Origin: Amyelois transitella
Taxonomy: Eukaryota; Arthropoda; Insecta; Lepidoptera; Pyralidae
NCBI RefSeq assembly: GCF_032362555.1
Contig: NC_083506.1
Location: forward strand, 10,835,501 to 10,899,500
Length of the DNA stretch: 64,000 nt
Reading direction: 5' to 3'
Position numbers and translations under genes: made by a program
Shown here: one piece after another, positions 1 to 11,316 of the stretch
Position numbering within the stretch: the stretch's first letter is position 1
Layout of the letters: every line of letters starts with the position of its first letter
Notes under the pieces: model-generated
What the model was told of the DNA's origin: nothing
What the model saw: only the letters and a program-made list of their open reading frames with translations
Database searches by the model: none

Positions 1-204
1 GAGCGTAACATTCCAGTGGCAGACAGCGCGGCACCAAAAGCAACCAAACATCATTGTTGTCCTATATCGATTTCATAATCGATCGTGGCCTACAACGATT
101 CCTATAATCGATTGTTCGCGAATTGGATATCATGGAACAATTTCCGTCTGCAAACAAATATATGCCATGCGTATACATCTTAATGTATAATGTAGGCAGC
201 AATT

Positions 205-660
205 GTGTTGTACCGTGTGGTTCCCGGCACTAGTAAACCACTCCATCTTGTTCCTATGGATGTTGTAAAACCAACAAAGAGTGTAAGCACATTCATCTGG
301 AGCAGGCTTCCATACTGGTAATGTAAGAAAAACAAAGTTTGTGCATATATTTCGGGCAAATCGTAAAACTCAATCAAGGCTTAGAAACTTGGGATTCTTC
401 TTTTGGCCTATGGACTAGAAACCTAACTGAATTTAAATTTTATCATAAGCAATTCAGCCGAACACGTGGCCTTCGTGGCCGTGTGGTCCTGGCAGAATAG
501 AATACCACCAACCCATATCTTCCCGTGGGTATCGTAAGAGGCAATAAAGGGATAAAGCGGGAGGTGGCCAGCAGCGTCTCCTTCACTGATATGAGAACTT
601 GTCCAGAATCAATAGACACTGCGGTCACCATGCCGCCTGCCCAGCTTGATGACTATGGGT
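205..660 (+). repeat. Decayed copies of the SINE-like repeat (family A)
   Basis: Two partial, diverged stretches match the 5' part of the repeat seen full-length at 5508-5770. Recognisable pieces are the head CCGTGTGGTTCCCGGCAC near 213, the phrase ACTTGGGATTCTTCTTTT near 387, and a second head-like piece near 479. Short open frames here on the minus strand are by-products of the repeat. No gene is visible in the first 1.4 kb. Confidence 0.6.
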
Positions 661-683
661 AAAATTCCCCCATTTTTATGGAG

Positions 684-753
684 GCCTTAGTCCAACAGTG
701 AACTTTTATGGTTGTGAAGCCTTAGTCCAAGAGTGGACTTTTATGGTTGTTAA
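684..753. repeat. 35-bp tandem duplication (two units)
   Basis: Two adjacent 35-base units, 684-718 and 719-753, both begin GCCTTAGTCCAA and share ACTTTTATGGTTGT. They differ at only a few positions. It is a minor local duplication with no coding content. Confidence 0.8.
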
Positions 754-1441
754 GGTTACCATATGGTTCAATATTCATCCATTGGCTCTGTCCATCCCGT
801 AAAGCTAAAGTGGATATATAACCAATATCGATCTAATATGGGTTAGGTTTTCCAGAAAAGTTTGCGAAGGTCAGATAGCAGTAGCTTTGTGTATAAACCT
901 GACTCACCCAATCCAGGATCTATGGTCAAAGGCATACCCCGGGCTCCTCTCCAGAATGGTAAAGAGTCATAAAGTTCCATGCATGGTTATTTAATATGCG
1001 GTCGCGACTTTATCTTATAATTATAATTCTGCATTATTTAAATCGCTCCTAGCAAAGCAATATCCAAAGAAAACTTATTATATGTGTTTCATTTTGTTTA
1101 CCTAATTTTATGTGTCTTTTCTTTGAGTTCATGACAATGGAATGACTGCGAGTGTCTTGATGATGACAGAGTGTATGCGTGAATGATCAACATCGTACAA
1201 ACGTGGTGTCAAATTGCAAATTCTACACATTGGCCGATGTGTAATGCGGAACACGTGGTCATACGACGGAAATACTATTGTTCCGAATACAAGTCACTAA
1301 ACAAACATTTTAAACACATGAAACAAACAAAACAAAGCGATATTTTAGTACAGAAAGCTATTTATTTACCTAACGCCTTGTATAAAAGAGCAATAAAATC
1401 ACCACCACCTAAAATAAGCAACGAATCAAATGCCACCTACA

Positions 1442-1800
1442 AAAAGCGACAAATTTAGCGCCACGTACAAAAGAATATCTACAGGTTTTTCACAAATGGA
1501 ATATAGTTTTACAGGGTTGACAAGCACCAAAGTACCGTATTCTCCAGACTCTTAAATATAAGTAATATTTCAATAAGATTAATTCAGTAGATAACCCGTT
1601 AAGAGATATACATAAACATATAGTCACGTCTATATCCGTTGCGGGATAGACAACGCCAACATCCTTGAAAAATTTACGGGCCACGTTCAGCTGTTTGTAT
1701 TAAAGTTAGAATTGATATTCAAATAGTGACAGCCCTAAATAAAGAATCCCATCATAAGCCAACAAACAAATAAACTTACTTTCGCATTTATAAATAATAT
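1442..1800 (+). repeat. Decayed RTE-like retroelement tail
   Basis: The phrases AATTTAGCGCCACGTACAAAAG and CAGACTCTTAAATATAAGTA recur in better-preserved elements at 2318-2515 and 50734-51001. They belong to the common lepidopteran element that runs from a TTCGGCCACGCGAATTTA-like block to an AATATTGGTTTGGATT-like end. An embedded family A scrap (TAGTCACGTCTATATCC) begins near 1620. Classification as RTE-related is from general resemblance only. Confidence 0.45.
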
Positions 1801-2160
1801 TAGTTGGGATTCCACCACGGTTGGCTAAAACGGGATTCCGCTGCCTGGCGGAACGGCCCCAGGTTGAAAGCGCGCTTGTGCCAGGCGCGCCCTCCCCTAG
1901 CGGGTAGAATTGAAGGCCGACGGGTCACCCCGCTGGCCGCTCCGTGGACAGCTGCCGAGCCGAGGCCGCCGTGGGAGCGGCCGCCGCGTCGGGAATATGA
2001 GCGAAGGCAGCTCATGCTCCTGGCAACATAGCAGTAGGCGATGGCACCGTGTGGTTTTAGTGGGTTCAAGCCCCACATAACCCGTCCGGCTTCCCGTAGA
2101 CGGCCGTGTAGACGGTCTTTCCACACTTAAAAAAAAAGGTTGGGATTCTACCAGCATGGT
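1801..2160. mobile_element. GC-rich retroelement fragment with A-tail and putative target-site duplication
   Basis: A block of about 330 bases is far richer in GC than its surroundings. It ends in a run of nine A at 2130-2138 and is flanked by near-identical sequence: GTTGGGATTCCACCA at about 1804 and GTTGGGATTCTACCA at about 2140. An A-tail plus a flanking duplication is what a 5'-truncated LINE or SINE insertion leaves. Open frames on both strands (for example 1800-2126 minus) reflect GC content and have no recognisable domain. The parent element was not identified. Confidence 0.55.
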
Positions 2161-2317
2161 TGTAACCTTCCTGAATCATGTGCGCTAGTTTCGCGTTTGT
2201 TATCTAACAGCGCACCCTTTCTTAACTAAATGTCATAAGCTTCCTACTAAATGTCTTAAGATAATTATAGTAACATTAGCTACGCCTCCCGTAACCATGC
2301 CATCTCTGGATTGTCGC

Positions 2318-2515
2318 CCACAACAAAAGCTTCGCCCGCGCGAATTTAGCGCCACCTACAAAAGAATACAGGACTTTCGCAAATTCCACGCGAACTTTTA
2401 TTTTCACCAGGATGAAAAGTAGCTTTTGTCCTTCTACAGACTCTCAAATATATAAACGCAAAATTTCAAGAAGAGTTGCTCATTAGATAACATATAAAGA
2501 GAAAACAAACAAAGA
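2318..2515 (+). repeat. RTE-like element fragment
   Basis: The stretch shares with 50734-51001 a CTTCGCCCGCGCGAATTTAG-like head, the phrase GCCACCTACAAAAGA, a TTTTCACCAGGATGAAAAGTA block, an ACGCAAAATTTCAAGAAGA block and an AAACAAACAAAGAAA tail. It carries no coding sequence. Confidence 0.6.
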
Positions 2516-2523
2516 AATAAACT

Positions 2524-2950
2524 TCCGTGTGGTTCCCGGCACTTAGCACTTAGAATAGCACTACTCCATTTTCTTTGGCTGTCACAAAAGACGACTAAGG
2601 GAAAGGCTAATAAACTTGGAATTCTTCTTGTAGGTGATTTAGCCATGCAGCTTGAACGGGCCGAGTGTCTTTTAGGTCGGTCAGAATACAGAACAGAATT
2701 TTGGCTGTTCAAGGCGTCGTCGTCGTGTTTTATTGTCGTGTTTTATTGTCGCTTAGTAAAATTTTGATTATCCTTTTTTTTCATCAATATGTCAGTCAGT
2801 TTTGTTCATCTAAAATGTCAAGTCAAAGTGTCTGTCTGTCCATGGAGGCTGAAGGGCCGCTACACTGCTAAACGAAGCCTTTCAGTTTTACCAGACTGTT
2901 GGCTCTGTCTACCCCGAAATAGGCGTGACCATATGTATGTATTGAAGTGA
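2524..2950 (+). repeat. Family A SINE-like repeat, interrupted
   Basis: The head CCGTGTGGTTCCCGGCAC and middle (GACTAAGGGAAAGGC, AACTTGGAATTCTTCTT) lie at 2524-2630. The 3' end (GACTGTTGGCTCTGTCTACCCC, then GACCATATGTATGTATTG) lies at 2889-2946. About 250 unrelated bases separate the halves, so the copy was interrupted or rearranged. A further partial head lies near 3292-3350. Confidence 0.6.
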
Positions 2951-3374
2951 AAAGATTGAACCTGCGTAGGTACCTTTACTAACAGAAATGGTACACTTCC
3001 GCAAACGCACTTCGTACGTATTATGTAACCGTAAATTCAGCAGTTTCTCTCTGTTTATGTTAATTTTAATGCACTTGCAGTTATTGATTAGTGTAATAGG
3101 AGTTGTTATCGAGACATTGTTTACTATAATGATACTACTAGCTTGTTAATTTAGATCCAGGCCACCTTGCGGTGTAATTCGAGAATACCATTTTTTGGGG
3201 TTGGAATGCTGAGAACAATATTGATGATGCAGACTTGTTCCACCTGTCCTACTTCAGAATTCTGGTTTGTATTGGTAATGTAGGAATGTTTCGTGTGGTT
3301 CCTCGTACTTAAGAATATAATTACTCCATCCCTTTCCCATGGATGTCATTTCTTTTGGTTCCAATGATTTTAAG

Positions 3375-5500
3375 TATTTAGTGTACGATTGTAGAGCTAT
3401 GTTTTAAATATATTTTTTTCTCAACAGCGATGCTATCTGATAAATATATGATATCAGAAGTAACTACTTACCTTCGCGAACATTGTTTATTCAATGTTTT
3501 TCACGCACTTACCACGACTACTAGAATGAACACTCTCATAATTTATCAACACAAAAATTCCGCATGCCTGTTCTTGGATTTAACAAATAATTACATACCC
3601 ACGCAAATATTTAATTGAATAAGACATCAGGTGACTGATTTTATGGAATCGACACACGCACGCAAAGTCACATAGGCCAAAATTTCGCCGAACAATGCAG
3701 GTGCAACAATTTAGCAAAATACAACCATCATCAAATTTCAACTTACTTTGAAGTGTAGACAAATATGTAAAGTGTTGCTAGTTATCTTTTATAATAAGAA
3801 AATTATCTAAAGAAATAAAAAATTACACCTGTAGAGAAATCGAATGTTGTGCAAAAAAAAAGATGTTTTCAGTACGCAGGTAAATAAATTAATAGCGGCT
3901 CCCCGCAAATTTAACTTCTGAATCAAACATGCAGAATGCATATAAGCTTACTTGTAGATAATTAAATCCATGGAACACAGTAATTTCTAAAATTACTTTT
4001 TTCTCTCGTCCACATTTATATTCTTAGTTTGGATAAATGTGAATTTGACGGTGTTGAAGAAAATGCTGCAGTGCAGTTTGTTACCGCGTCTTCTGCACTG
4101 ACGCGGCAGTAAACTTAGTTTTAAGTAATTTATTTCACGTCAACCAATGTTGTGAAACCAAAAGATATAACAATTGTTAAGTGATATTGAAACGTGTCAT
4201 ACTTAATAATGAATAAAAGTTTTGAATTTTGATTTGTAGAAAGATCAAACTGAGCCACTAGTCCCATAGATAACGCCATGGTGTAACAATTGAGACGATA
4301 TTGATGCTTAATCTCTGAATTCTCAGGATAATATGAGGCGCATAAGTAATCTTCTACCAACTAAACGGCGTGTTTAAATGCAACAGACAGTAAAATTATT
4401 GTTATTACCTTAGCTAAAACAGGCAAAACTTACCTGCATAGAGTGAAAAAAAACATTACATCGTACTATGTGGCCGTACCTACCCGTACTCTACCTGGAA
4501 ACCATTGGCTTTATTATTTATTTTGTTGTTTAAAAAAAAACCTTTTTTTACAATTTCTAATTACTTCTACGTAACTTTTCCTCGATATAAGGTAACCTAT
4601 GTCCTTTGTTAGTAGGTACTCTATGTGTGGTGTGTCCCAAATTTCATGAAAATTCCCCAAGAGGAGTGGAGTGGTGAAGGCACCTCTGCCCACGATCCTG
4701 GATTAAGTAAATCCAGGATTGTGATCTAAGGAAATTATTTCCAGTGCGGTGAAGATGCGTATTCGCACGTTTTTTTAACGATGACTTTTGTTGTTTAGTA
4801 ATCAGATTCCAAAACAAGCAATTCACATGATGGTAATGTTAATGAGTCATGACGATCAAATTTCTTCATCGTGTATGACGCTGCATCATACCTTTTACCA
4901 AGTAAGTGCATCAAAGGTCATGTAACTATGTATAGTGACACACATTCTGATGCTCTAAAAAAACAAAGGCCGCCCTTGAAAATACTAAAATGTTATTGAG
5001 AACCAAAACAAAAATTACCCGTACCAAATACGCAATGCCGTATGGTTTCCGGAACAGCAGTACAAGAGGTTATTGAACAACGTAATACAAGCTTTTTCAT
5101 AGCCTATGAAACGTCAATCGGTATACAGTTAAAGGCTAGAAAAACAGGATCAAGAAAGTGGTTTACATGCATCGTGGTCATCAGCAGACTCCGGGCTCGA
5201 CTTTAAGAAGAATCCAACCGGCCCAATCGTCATGACAATGTTGTGAAGCAAATTTCTTGCAAATCCATGCAGGAATATTACTAGTTTTCGATCAAATAAG
5301 ATAAACTTGACTAAATAGGACCTAATAAGTCAAGAATAGGTACCTACCTAGCTACCTCGTCTTAGTAACTAGGACAACGAAAATATATTTAAATACCACG
5401 TGTTCATTCTACAACACGTTTTTGTTGGAGAAGGACTAATCTATGAAGACCGATGCAAAAAACATACAAAGCCTATTCTACGATAGTATTGACAAAATAT
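3375..5500. other. Intergenic, no gene seen
   Basis: AT-rich sequence with only short chance ORFs on both strands. There is no splice-consistent coding structure and no recognisable protein. A segment around 4621-4740 has the look of a decayed retroelement but could not be assigned. Confidence 0.5.
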
Positions 5501-5507
5501 ATTTTTA

Positions 5508-5770
5508 GTGCCGTGTGTTTCCCGGCACCAATACAAAAAAGAATGGGACCACCCATCTCTTTCCCATGGATGCCGTAAAAGGCGACTAAGGGATGGGCTT
5601 ACATACTTTTTGAGATTCTTTTTTAGGCGATGGGCTAGCAACCTGTCACTATTTGAATCTCAATTCTATCTTAAAGCCAAATAGCTGAACGTGGCCTATC
5701 AGTCTTTACAAGGCTGTTGGCTCTGTCTACCCCGCAAGGGATAAAGATGTGATTATATGTATGTATGTAT
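5508..5770 (+). repeat. Family A SINE-like repeat, full-length reference copy
   Basis: About 263 bases. It starts GTGCCGTGTGTTTCCCGGCAC, whose first and last five bases (GTGCC/GGCAC) can pair. Landmarks follow in order: CTCTTTCCCATGGATG, GTAAAAGGCGACTAAGGGAT, TTTTTAGGCGATGGGCTAGC, AACCTGTCACTATTTGAATC, CTGAACGTGGCCTATCAGTC, GGCTCTGTCTACCCCGCAAG and a (TATG)n tail. At least a dozen other copies lie in this window in both orientations. No protein is encoded. The simple-repeat tail suggests a SINE-like, LINE-mobilised element, but no clear polymerase III A and B boxes were found, so the class is uncertain. Confidence 0.75.
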
Positions 5771-5868
5771 TTTTTTTCTTAGCGAAGTTATTTATACGAC
5801 AAAAAAATAACTTCGCTTTTGTTTTGTGAATGCCATCTAACTTTAATAATTTTAACCTTATATCATAT

Positions 5869-6511
5869 ACTAGCTGTGCCCGCGACTTCGTCCGCGTGGA
5901 ATAGTCAGGCGGTCCCGCGTATTACAAAGAACGCTGGTTCGCCGTATTAAATGTTTCGCTGCAAATTGCTTATAACGACTATATCTCAAAACCTATTCGT
6001 CTGATTTATATACTGTAAATGGCAATTTTAGTCTACATGAAAAGCCGAAAGTAATAAACATATTTATTTGGATAAGGATTAATACTGAATTAAAGAAAAT
6101 TGGTTTCAAAATAACTTATGTTTATAATGAAAAAATAATCTTAAAAAATGAACATAAAAGTGGTTATTGTAAGTAAACCTTAAGAGATAGATATACATAT
6201 GCTCTCGCGGACTTTTTTGTGGCAAAAAATTAGTACTTCACATCTTTAGTACATTGTTTTACTATATCTTTGTTGGTTTGCGCAGCGTTCGCGTGGAAAG
6301 CTCTCAGATGGCCGACTCATTCAACTTTCACCTGCATTGTTGACGTTTCCCGTAGGAAATCCGGGATAAAATGTAGCCTATAGCCTTCCTCGATAAATAG
6401 ACTATCTAACAGTGAAAGAATTATTCAAATCGGTTCAGAAGTTTCTGAGATTAGCGCGTTTAAACAAACAAACAAAACAAACTCTTCAGCTTAAAATATT
6501 AGTATAGATAT
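5869..6511 (+). repeat. Lepidopteran 'CTAGCTGTGCCCGCGACTTC' element
   Basis: It starts ACTAGCTGTGCCCGCGACTT and ends with an A-rich run of (AAAC) units, ACTCTTCAGCTT and TTAGTATAGATAT. This head and tail are very common in lepidopteran genomes. The central part contains AAAATGTAGCCTATAGCCTT and AAATCGGTTCAGAAGTTTC, also typical. It is probably a non-autonomous derivative of a non-LTR retrotransposon. A fragment of the same tail lies at 40620-40688. Confidence 0.7.
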
Positions 6512-6837
6512 ACATACCTACATTAGTGTCTAAGATTTTTACGGTTTATCTTTAAAAAGGGTGAAGGAGACAGCCTTGGTTGATATTTATATTTTTACCT
6601 GCGCCAGATTATCTAGAGAACTAGTTATAAGTGTATTAAAAATTCCATGCCTTCTAAAAAACACACCCACAAATAATGGCTTGGGACTGGGAAGACGCCA
6701 ATTTATATTTTCACAAGTTTTAGTTGTTGTACCTATATGTTTATATTTTTTTATAAAAATGTACTAGTTGTTGTTGTTGTTCGACAGATTTGAAACAATC
6801 TGAAATTAAATTGAGGATGAATGAGTTTTTCATCAAA

Positions 6838-7110
6838 TGTTTGTCTATGTTGACGATCAGGTTATACGTCTTCGGCTGAGGAGTTCCAGGAGATAGTAAA
6901 ATGTATGTATGAAGCTTTAAATAAGAAAGGAACAAAAGTGAATATAGGTAAGACAAAAACAGTGGTTTTTTAAAAAAGAGAGAATTTACAGAGTGTAACA
7001 TTTTAATCGTAGAAGATGTGGAACATAGAACTTATTATCTAGGGTTTACGTTTACAGCAGATGGGGAGTGTGGTGTGATAGTGATAATGAAATAAGTGTG
7101 AATGCGGGGA
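6838..7110 (+). pseudogene. LINE reverse transcriptase fragment (dead)
   Basis: Translation across frame breaks gives FVYVDD, matching the catalytic YxDD box of reverse transcriptases. It continues with AEEFQEIVKCMYEALNKKG, TKVNIGKTKTVVF and, after a stop, EDVEHRTYYLGFTFTADGE. This is the finger-palm order of a lepidopteran non-LTR reverse transcriptase of the type whose C-terminal part is seen at 60919-61395. Frameshifts and stops show it is not functional. It is 5' and 3' truncated. Confidence 0.65.
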
Positions 7111-7799
7111 AATGTACTCGTTCAATATCTTTCTTCAGTGTATTTACTTAGGTAAGCTAACATTTTAATATTTTAATTGTTAGTAAATACCTACTTACTT
7201 CGTAGTACGCACTGCCGCTCTTGTGAATACATACTTACTCATTAACTAATAAGTATTTACACAAATAAAATAATTAAGTCATATTAAATGAGTGATTCTG
7301 ATGATGGAGACTAAACTTACTAGTAAAACAACAATTATAAGTACATATAAATCTCACCTCTTTATCCCTTAGTCTCAAAATGCCTGAAAAGCCACGTTTT
7401 ACAACATTGCCTTAAAGAAGAATCCCAAGTTCTCTTCCGTTGATTTTTAATTAATCCAAATTTTTAATCTTCTAAGGTATTAATTATGGTTAGGTACGAG
7501 TACATTCTCACCTCACCTATCTGGAGAGGTGCTTGGGTTGCTGGGACTCTCGATGATTTTTTATAGAGTAGAAAATTTTTGTAAAAGTACTATTCTGGAT
7601 CCTTTGTTCTTTTTGTGCGGAGCCTCGCCAAAGTTAAAAATAAATCTAACTGGTACCCAAATTCTATCTGACTAATACTTTTAAGAAATTGGCATTTGGA
7701 TCTGCTGGCAAATCAAAAATTTAAACCTGTCTATTACCAGATACCTAATGACATTACCTACTTAAATTTATTACAATAATAAACTCATTCATTCATTAC

Positions 7800-8237
7800 T
7801 CGTAGAGCACCGAAGTCGGCCGTCCGAGATCGGGTGGAGTGTGGGACAATCTCGTCTTGTGTTCTCAGTTGCAATTCCTTGAACCACTTGGCATCGTTCC
7901 TGCTATTCGCAAGTCCGGTTTTCGTGTCGCTTTGTTTTTATTTTTTGTGAATGTTGGCTAGCTTGACTTGACGGTTCCTCCCTCAACCAAGTTTACTTTG
8001 TTTAGCGATTTTTTTCAATCGGGTACCTATTTTACCTATATTTAGTTTGTGTCGGGTACATAGTTGTTTGATATCAAAATAATTTATGAATCCGCCTACT
8101 TCTAGTGAGTGCGGTGATTGTTTGAATTATAAATAATTAATTTTGTGATAATATAAACTAGATAAATATACTTCATTCAATAATTCTTATTTTGTGTAGT
8201 GACAGCGTGCGATTTTAACGAAAAAAATTCGCGTATA
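7800..8237 (+). promoter_or_regulatory. Candidate eiger promoter and 5' leader
   Basis: An initiator-like TCAGTT lies at 7865-7870 in a less AT-rich block, about 370 bases upstream of the eiger start codon. No TATA box is evident. If the leader is unspliced it carries short upstream ORFs, for example from ATG codons near 7950 (7 codons including stop) and 8087 (17 codons including stop), which would be expected to lower translation. The start site is inferred from sequence only. Confidence 0.3.
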
Positions 8238-11200
8238 ATGAATGAATTATCTAGCCAAATAAAGATTGGAGAAGACACCCCTCTCGAACCAGTACAAAAT
8301 AACAAAATTTTTGTGAATACTGCATTCATAAAAAGTAAAACTATTGACCGGACAGCAGGTTTAGGTAAGTTTCTTTTGTTTGTTGACAAGCGTTATTGAT
8401 ATTACCTACCTACCTACTTTGATAATGGCGCGAAATTTTAAGGAAGTATAGTTGCTCACCGTGTTTTGTTTTTATTTTAAGGGAAAACCTCTGCAATGGA
8501 TGTGGAAATTAATACAAAAATTCCAGTGCACATACATTCAAATAAATTCAAATGTGGCTTGATAGTGGTAGTAACTGTAAGCACTCTGAGTGCCATTATC
8601 AGCATTTCCTTGGCTTACTACCATTGTGTTACTGTGAGTTTATTACAAGATCAAGTGAACTTTTTGATGATGAAGATGGAGAATGTCACAAATGGGCAGA
8701 ACTTAAACCCACCTAGTTTGGCATCAAGCAGTGCAGAGGCTCAAATAGCGAGTCCACAAAGCATATTTTACAATAGAGATTCGCTAAGTATTAATCTCAG
8801 TCCTCCTGTACATCCTTCGGCATCACCTAGTCTGGCATACAATAAGACCATGCTGGAAAATGGTAAGTTTTTCTTAAAGTACTATTTAAACTTCTACGAA
8901 AACAAATAGTTTTACATATTTATGAAGTATTATGTGCTTTGTAATCAGCACCAGAGCTTCATTTATGATTAACTTCTTTTAATCAAATTTTTATGTACTG
9001 GCCTGTTAATGGTAATTTACAATATATTTTGACTAAATAAAATTTAATGGAATTAGATACATTATTTAATTTTAAATTACAGTAATTTGGCAGTTCAATA
9101 GTGGTAATGAGTCGTACTATCAGACACTCATATGCAGTATGTTTCTTTTTTCAGGTTTATTTGTGACTCACTTTAACGGTGCTTATACAGAATTGAACAT
9201 GGGATTGGATTGTGAGTATGAGATAATTTAAATTTATTTTTTATTGCTGCTTCGCCCATGCAGCAAATTGTGTTTGTGATATACATCTGGGTATACCTAA
9301 TTAACCAGGTTGCCTCCTCACCTCTCTGGAGTGGACTGGAATTGGGTATATCAATTATTACATGAAACTACTCCTGTCTGACATCTGCATCTTTTGCAGA
9401 AGATCCTTACCCATATTGGTTAATATAATAATTCAATTAATTATACCCATGTCCATTTTCCTGATAATGAGGTTTCCTCAAGTCGTTTCCACTCTTTATA
9501 AGAGCATTGGATGTTAATAAAATTAATAGATGTAGGTAACTTTGACTCAGAAAAGGGGTAGGTACTAACTCACTTAAATTTGAACCTGCTTTTTAATTTG
9601 TGTGACATAACTGTTTAAACACTGTCACTCTTAATAGGTTTTGTTACTCCAATTAATCTAATTCGTAGGTAATCTCATTTGAGATTCTACAGGAAAAGAT
9701 TAATTGTAATATATTGACAACATAATTTTCTCAATATGTAACACTTATTTGTGTTAGAAAGTCATATCATTTGTTCATATTGTTAACTTGTGGCTACCAC
9801 TTTTGTTGGACAATGGACAAAATATTACCCAAGAATTGTTTAATTATTCACATAGTATAACGAAAGATAAATAGAGTATTCGTATATCTAAGATCATCTG
9901 CGTCGTAGTCTATCTATTGTGTTCTTTTGCATGTAACGAGAGGAGCATCCATGCATTCCTAAGTAGGCAGACAGGACGCTTAAAATAACTCTTTCAATTA
10001 GTCTGCGTAGTTAATAATTGTCCGTGTCAAAAGAGAAGCATAACTTCTTCGTTAAGCTTAACTTTGCTAATGAAAATATGAGAAATGAGAATAAATGGGG
10101 CGATTTGCATGTGTCTATTTCGAACACGTAACAAACATTTATATATTGTTATAGTATTTTTTGTATTATTATTTTAAAACTTAAATCATTAGCAATATCT
10201 CTTTTCTGAGGAGGAGTAATTGGCCGTACGTATTTTAGTAGATTCAGGCGCCAGTATATACCTAGGTACAGAAGTAACGTTACTTTCGCCCGCGTGTATA
10301 GTTACCTACGTCCTTCTTCATACATAGCTACCAATGGCCTAACGTAAAAGACGGACAAACGAACACATTCACATTAAAAATATTAGTATGTATATGTATA
10401 TATATTCCTCTGAATTTACAATTAAAAACTTTAGTACCTATTAAAATTAAGGTAAATTCGTCATTTGTTTCAGCCATCATCGGTCCGTGGGTGCGCGACA
10501 ACAAAGTGTCCTCTGCGAACAGCTACGACAAGATCGAGCTGGAGAACAAACACGTGATCATAAAAGAGCAGGGGCTCTACATGATATACGCGCAAGTAAG
10601 TTAGAAATTATTTTATCAAATAAAATCGCTGTTCCATTTCACATCATTATAAAAAGAGTAACCGCGATATAAACGGCGTCCCGCGTACCATGTTACAGAG
10701 GTTGACTTGGTCAAGTTAGGTTTTACACGATACGACTGACTCGGATCATGGTAAAAACTGCACTTGATGAATGTGCATAATCCCTTAGTTGCCTTTTACC
10801 ACGTCCATGCAGGAGACAGATGGAAAGGACATACGCTAAAGTGCTGGAACCTTGAAACGGCACACCTTGAAAACAGGTTCATGGCTACATATTCAATTGC
10901 CTGAATGTGCAAGTTGTCTTACCTTGTTTTTTTCTCGTAAGGCATCATAATTCTATCTCTAACCTACTCGCATTGAAATAAACACTTATCCTCTCCAGAT
11001 CCAGAAAAACAGAGGCAATCCTTTCATTTACTAAGAAGTATTTATTCTACAGGTAGTGTACCTAACCCACGAGCCATGCTGCTACTACATATGGGCACAC
11101 CAGCCCACAGCCTCCCCGAGACTCCTCGCCACTTGCGCCACGAGCAGCGACTCGAGCGAGAGGCCGCTCAGCCGCTCGCAGATCTCCTGCGCAACGCAAA

Positions 11201-11316
11201 CCGTGACGAGGCTGTACGAAGGTGACGTCATCAATCTAGCCCAAAGGGAACATAATAGGACCGTTTGGCTCAGACCGGGGTATTCCTACTTTGGATTCGT
11301 CAAGATTGCTTCATAG
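8238..11316 (+). CDS. egr: Eiger-like TNF ligand
   Basis: TNF-superfamily ligand, the insect Eiger protein; in flies it is a type II membrane protein that activates JNK signalling through the receptors Wengen and Grindelwald. Five coding exons: 8238-8364, 8482-8862, 9155-9211, 10474-10595 and 11053-11316. All introns are GT-AG, and together the exons give 316 residues plus a stop. The start is the first ATG after an in-frame TAA at 8181. Residues 1-66 are cytoplasmic, about 67-87 form one hydrophobic signal-anchor (GLIVVVTVSTLSAIISISLA), a stalk follows, and from about 174 the TNF homology domain begins. Its strands include EQGLYMIYAQVVYLTH, YEGDVINLAQ and the C-terminal PGYSYFGFVKIAS. Cysteines in EPCC, LATCAT and ISCATQ resemble the family's disulfide set. 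No obvious furin RxxR site is seen in the stalk. It is shorter than fly Eiger (about 415 residues), mostly in the N-terminal region and stalk. Confidence 0.93.

Noticed and set aside
1183-1458. 91-codon ORF with an ATG on the plus strand
   Set aside because: No recognisable domain, basic AT-driven composition, and it runs into a decayed retroelement at its 3' end.
1800-2157. Several 75-108 codon ORFs on both strands
   Set aside because: They overlap each other on opposite strands within a GC-rich repeat; high GC alone removes stop codons.
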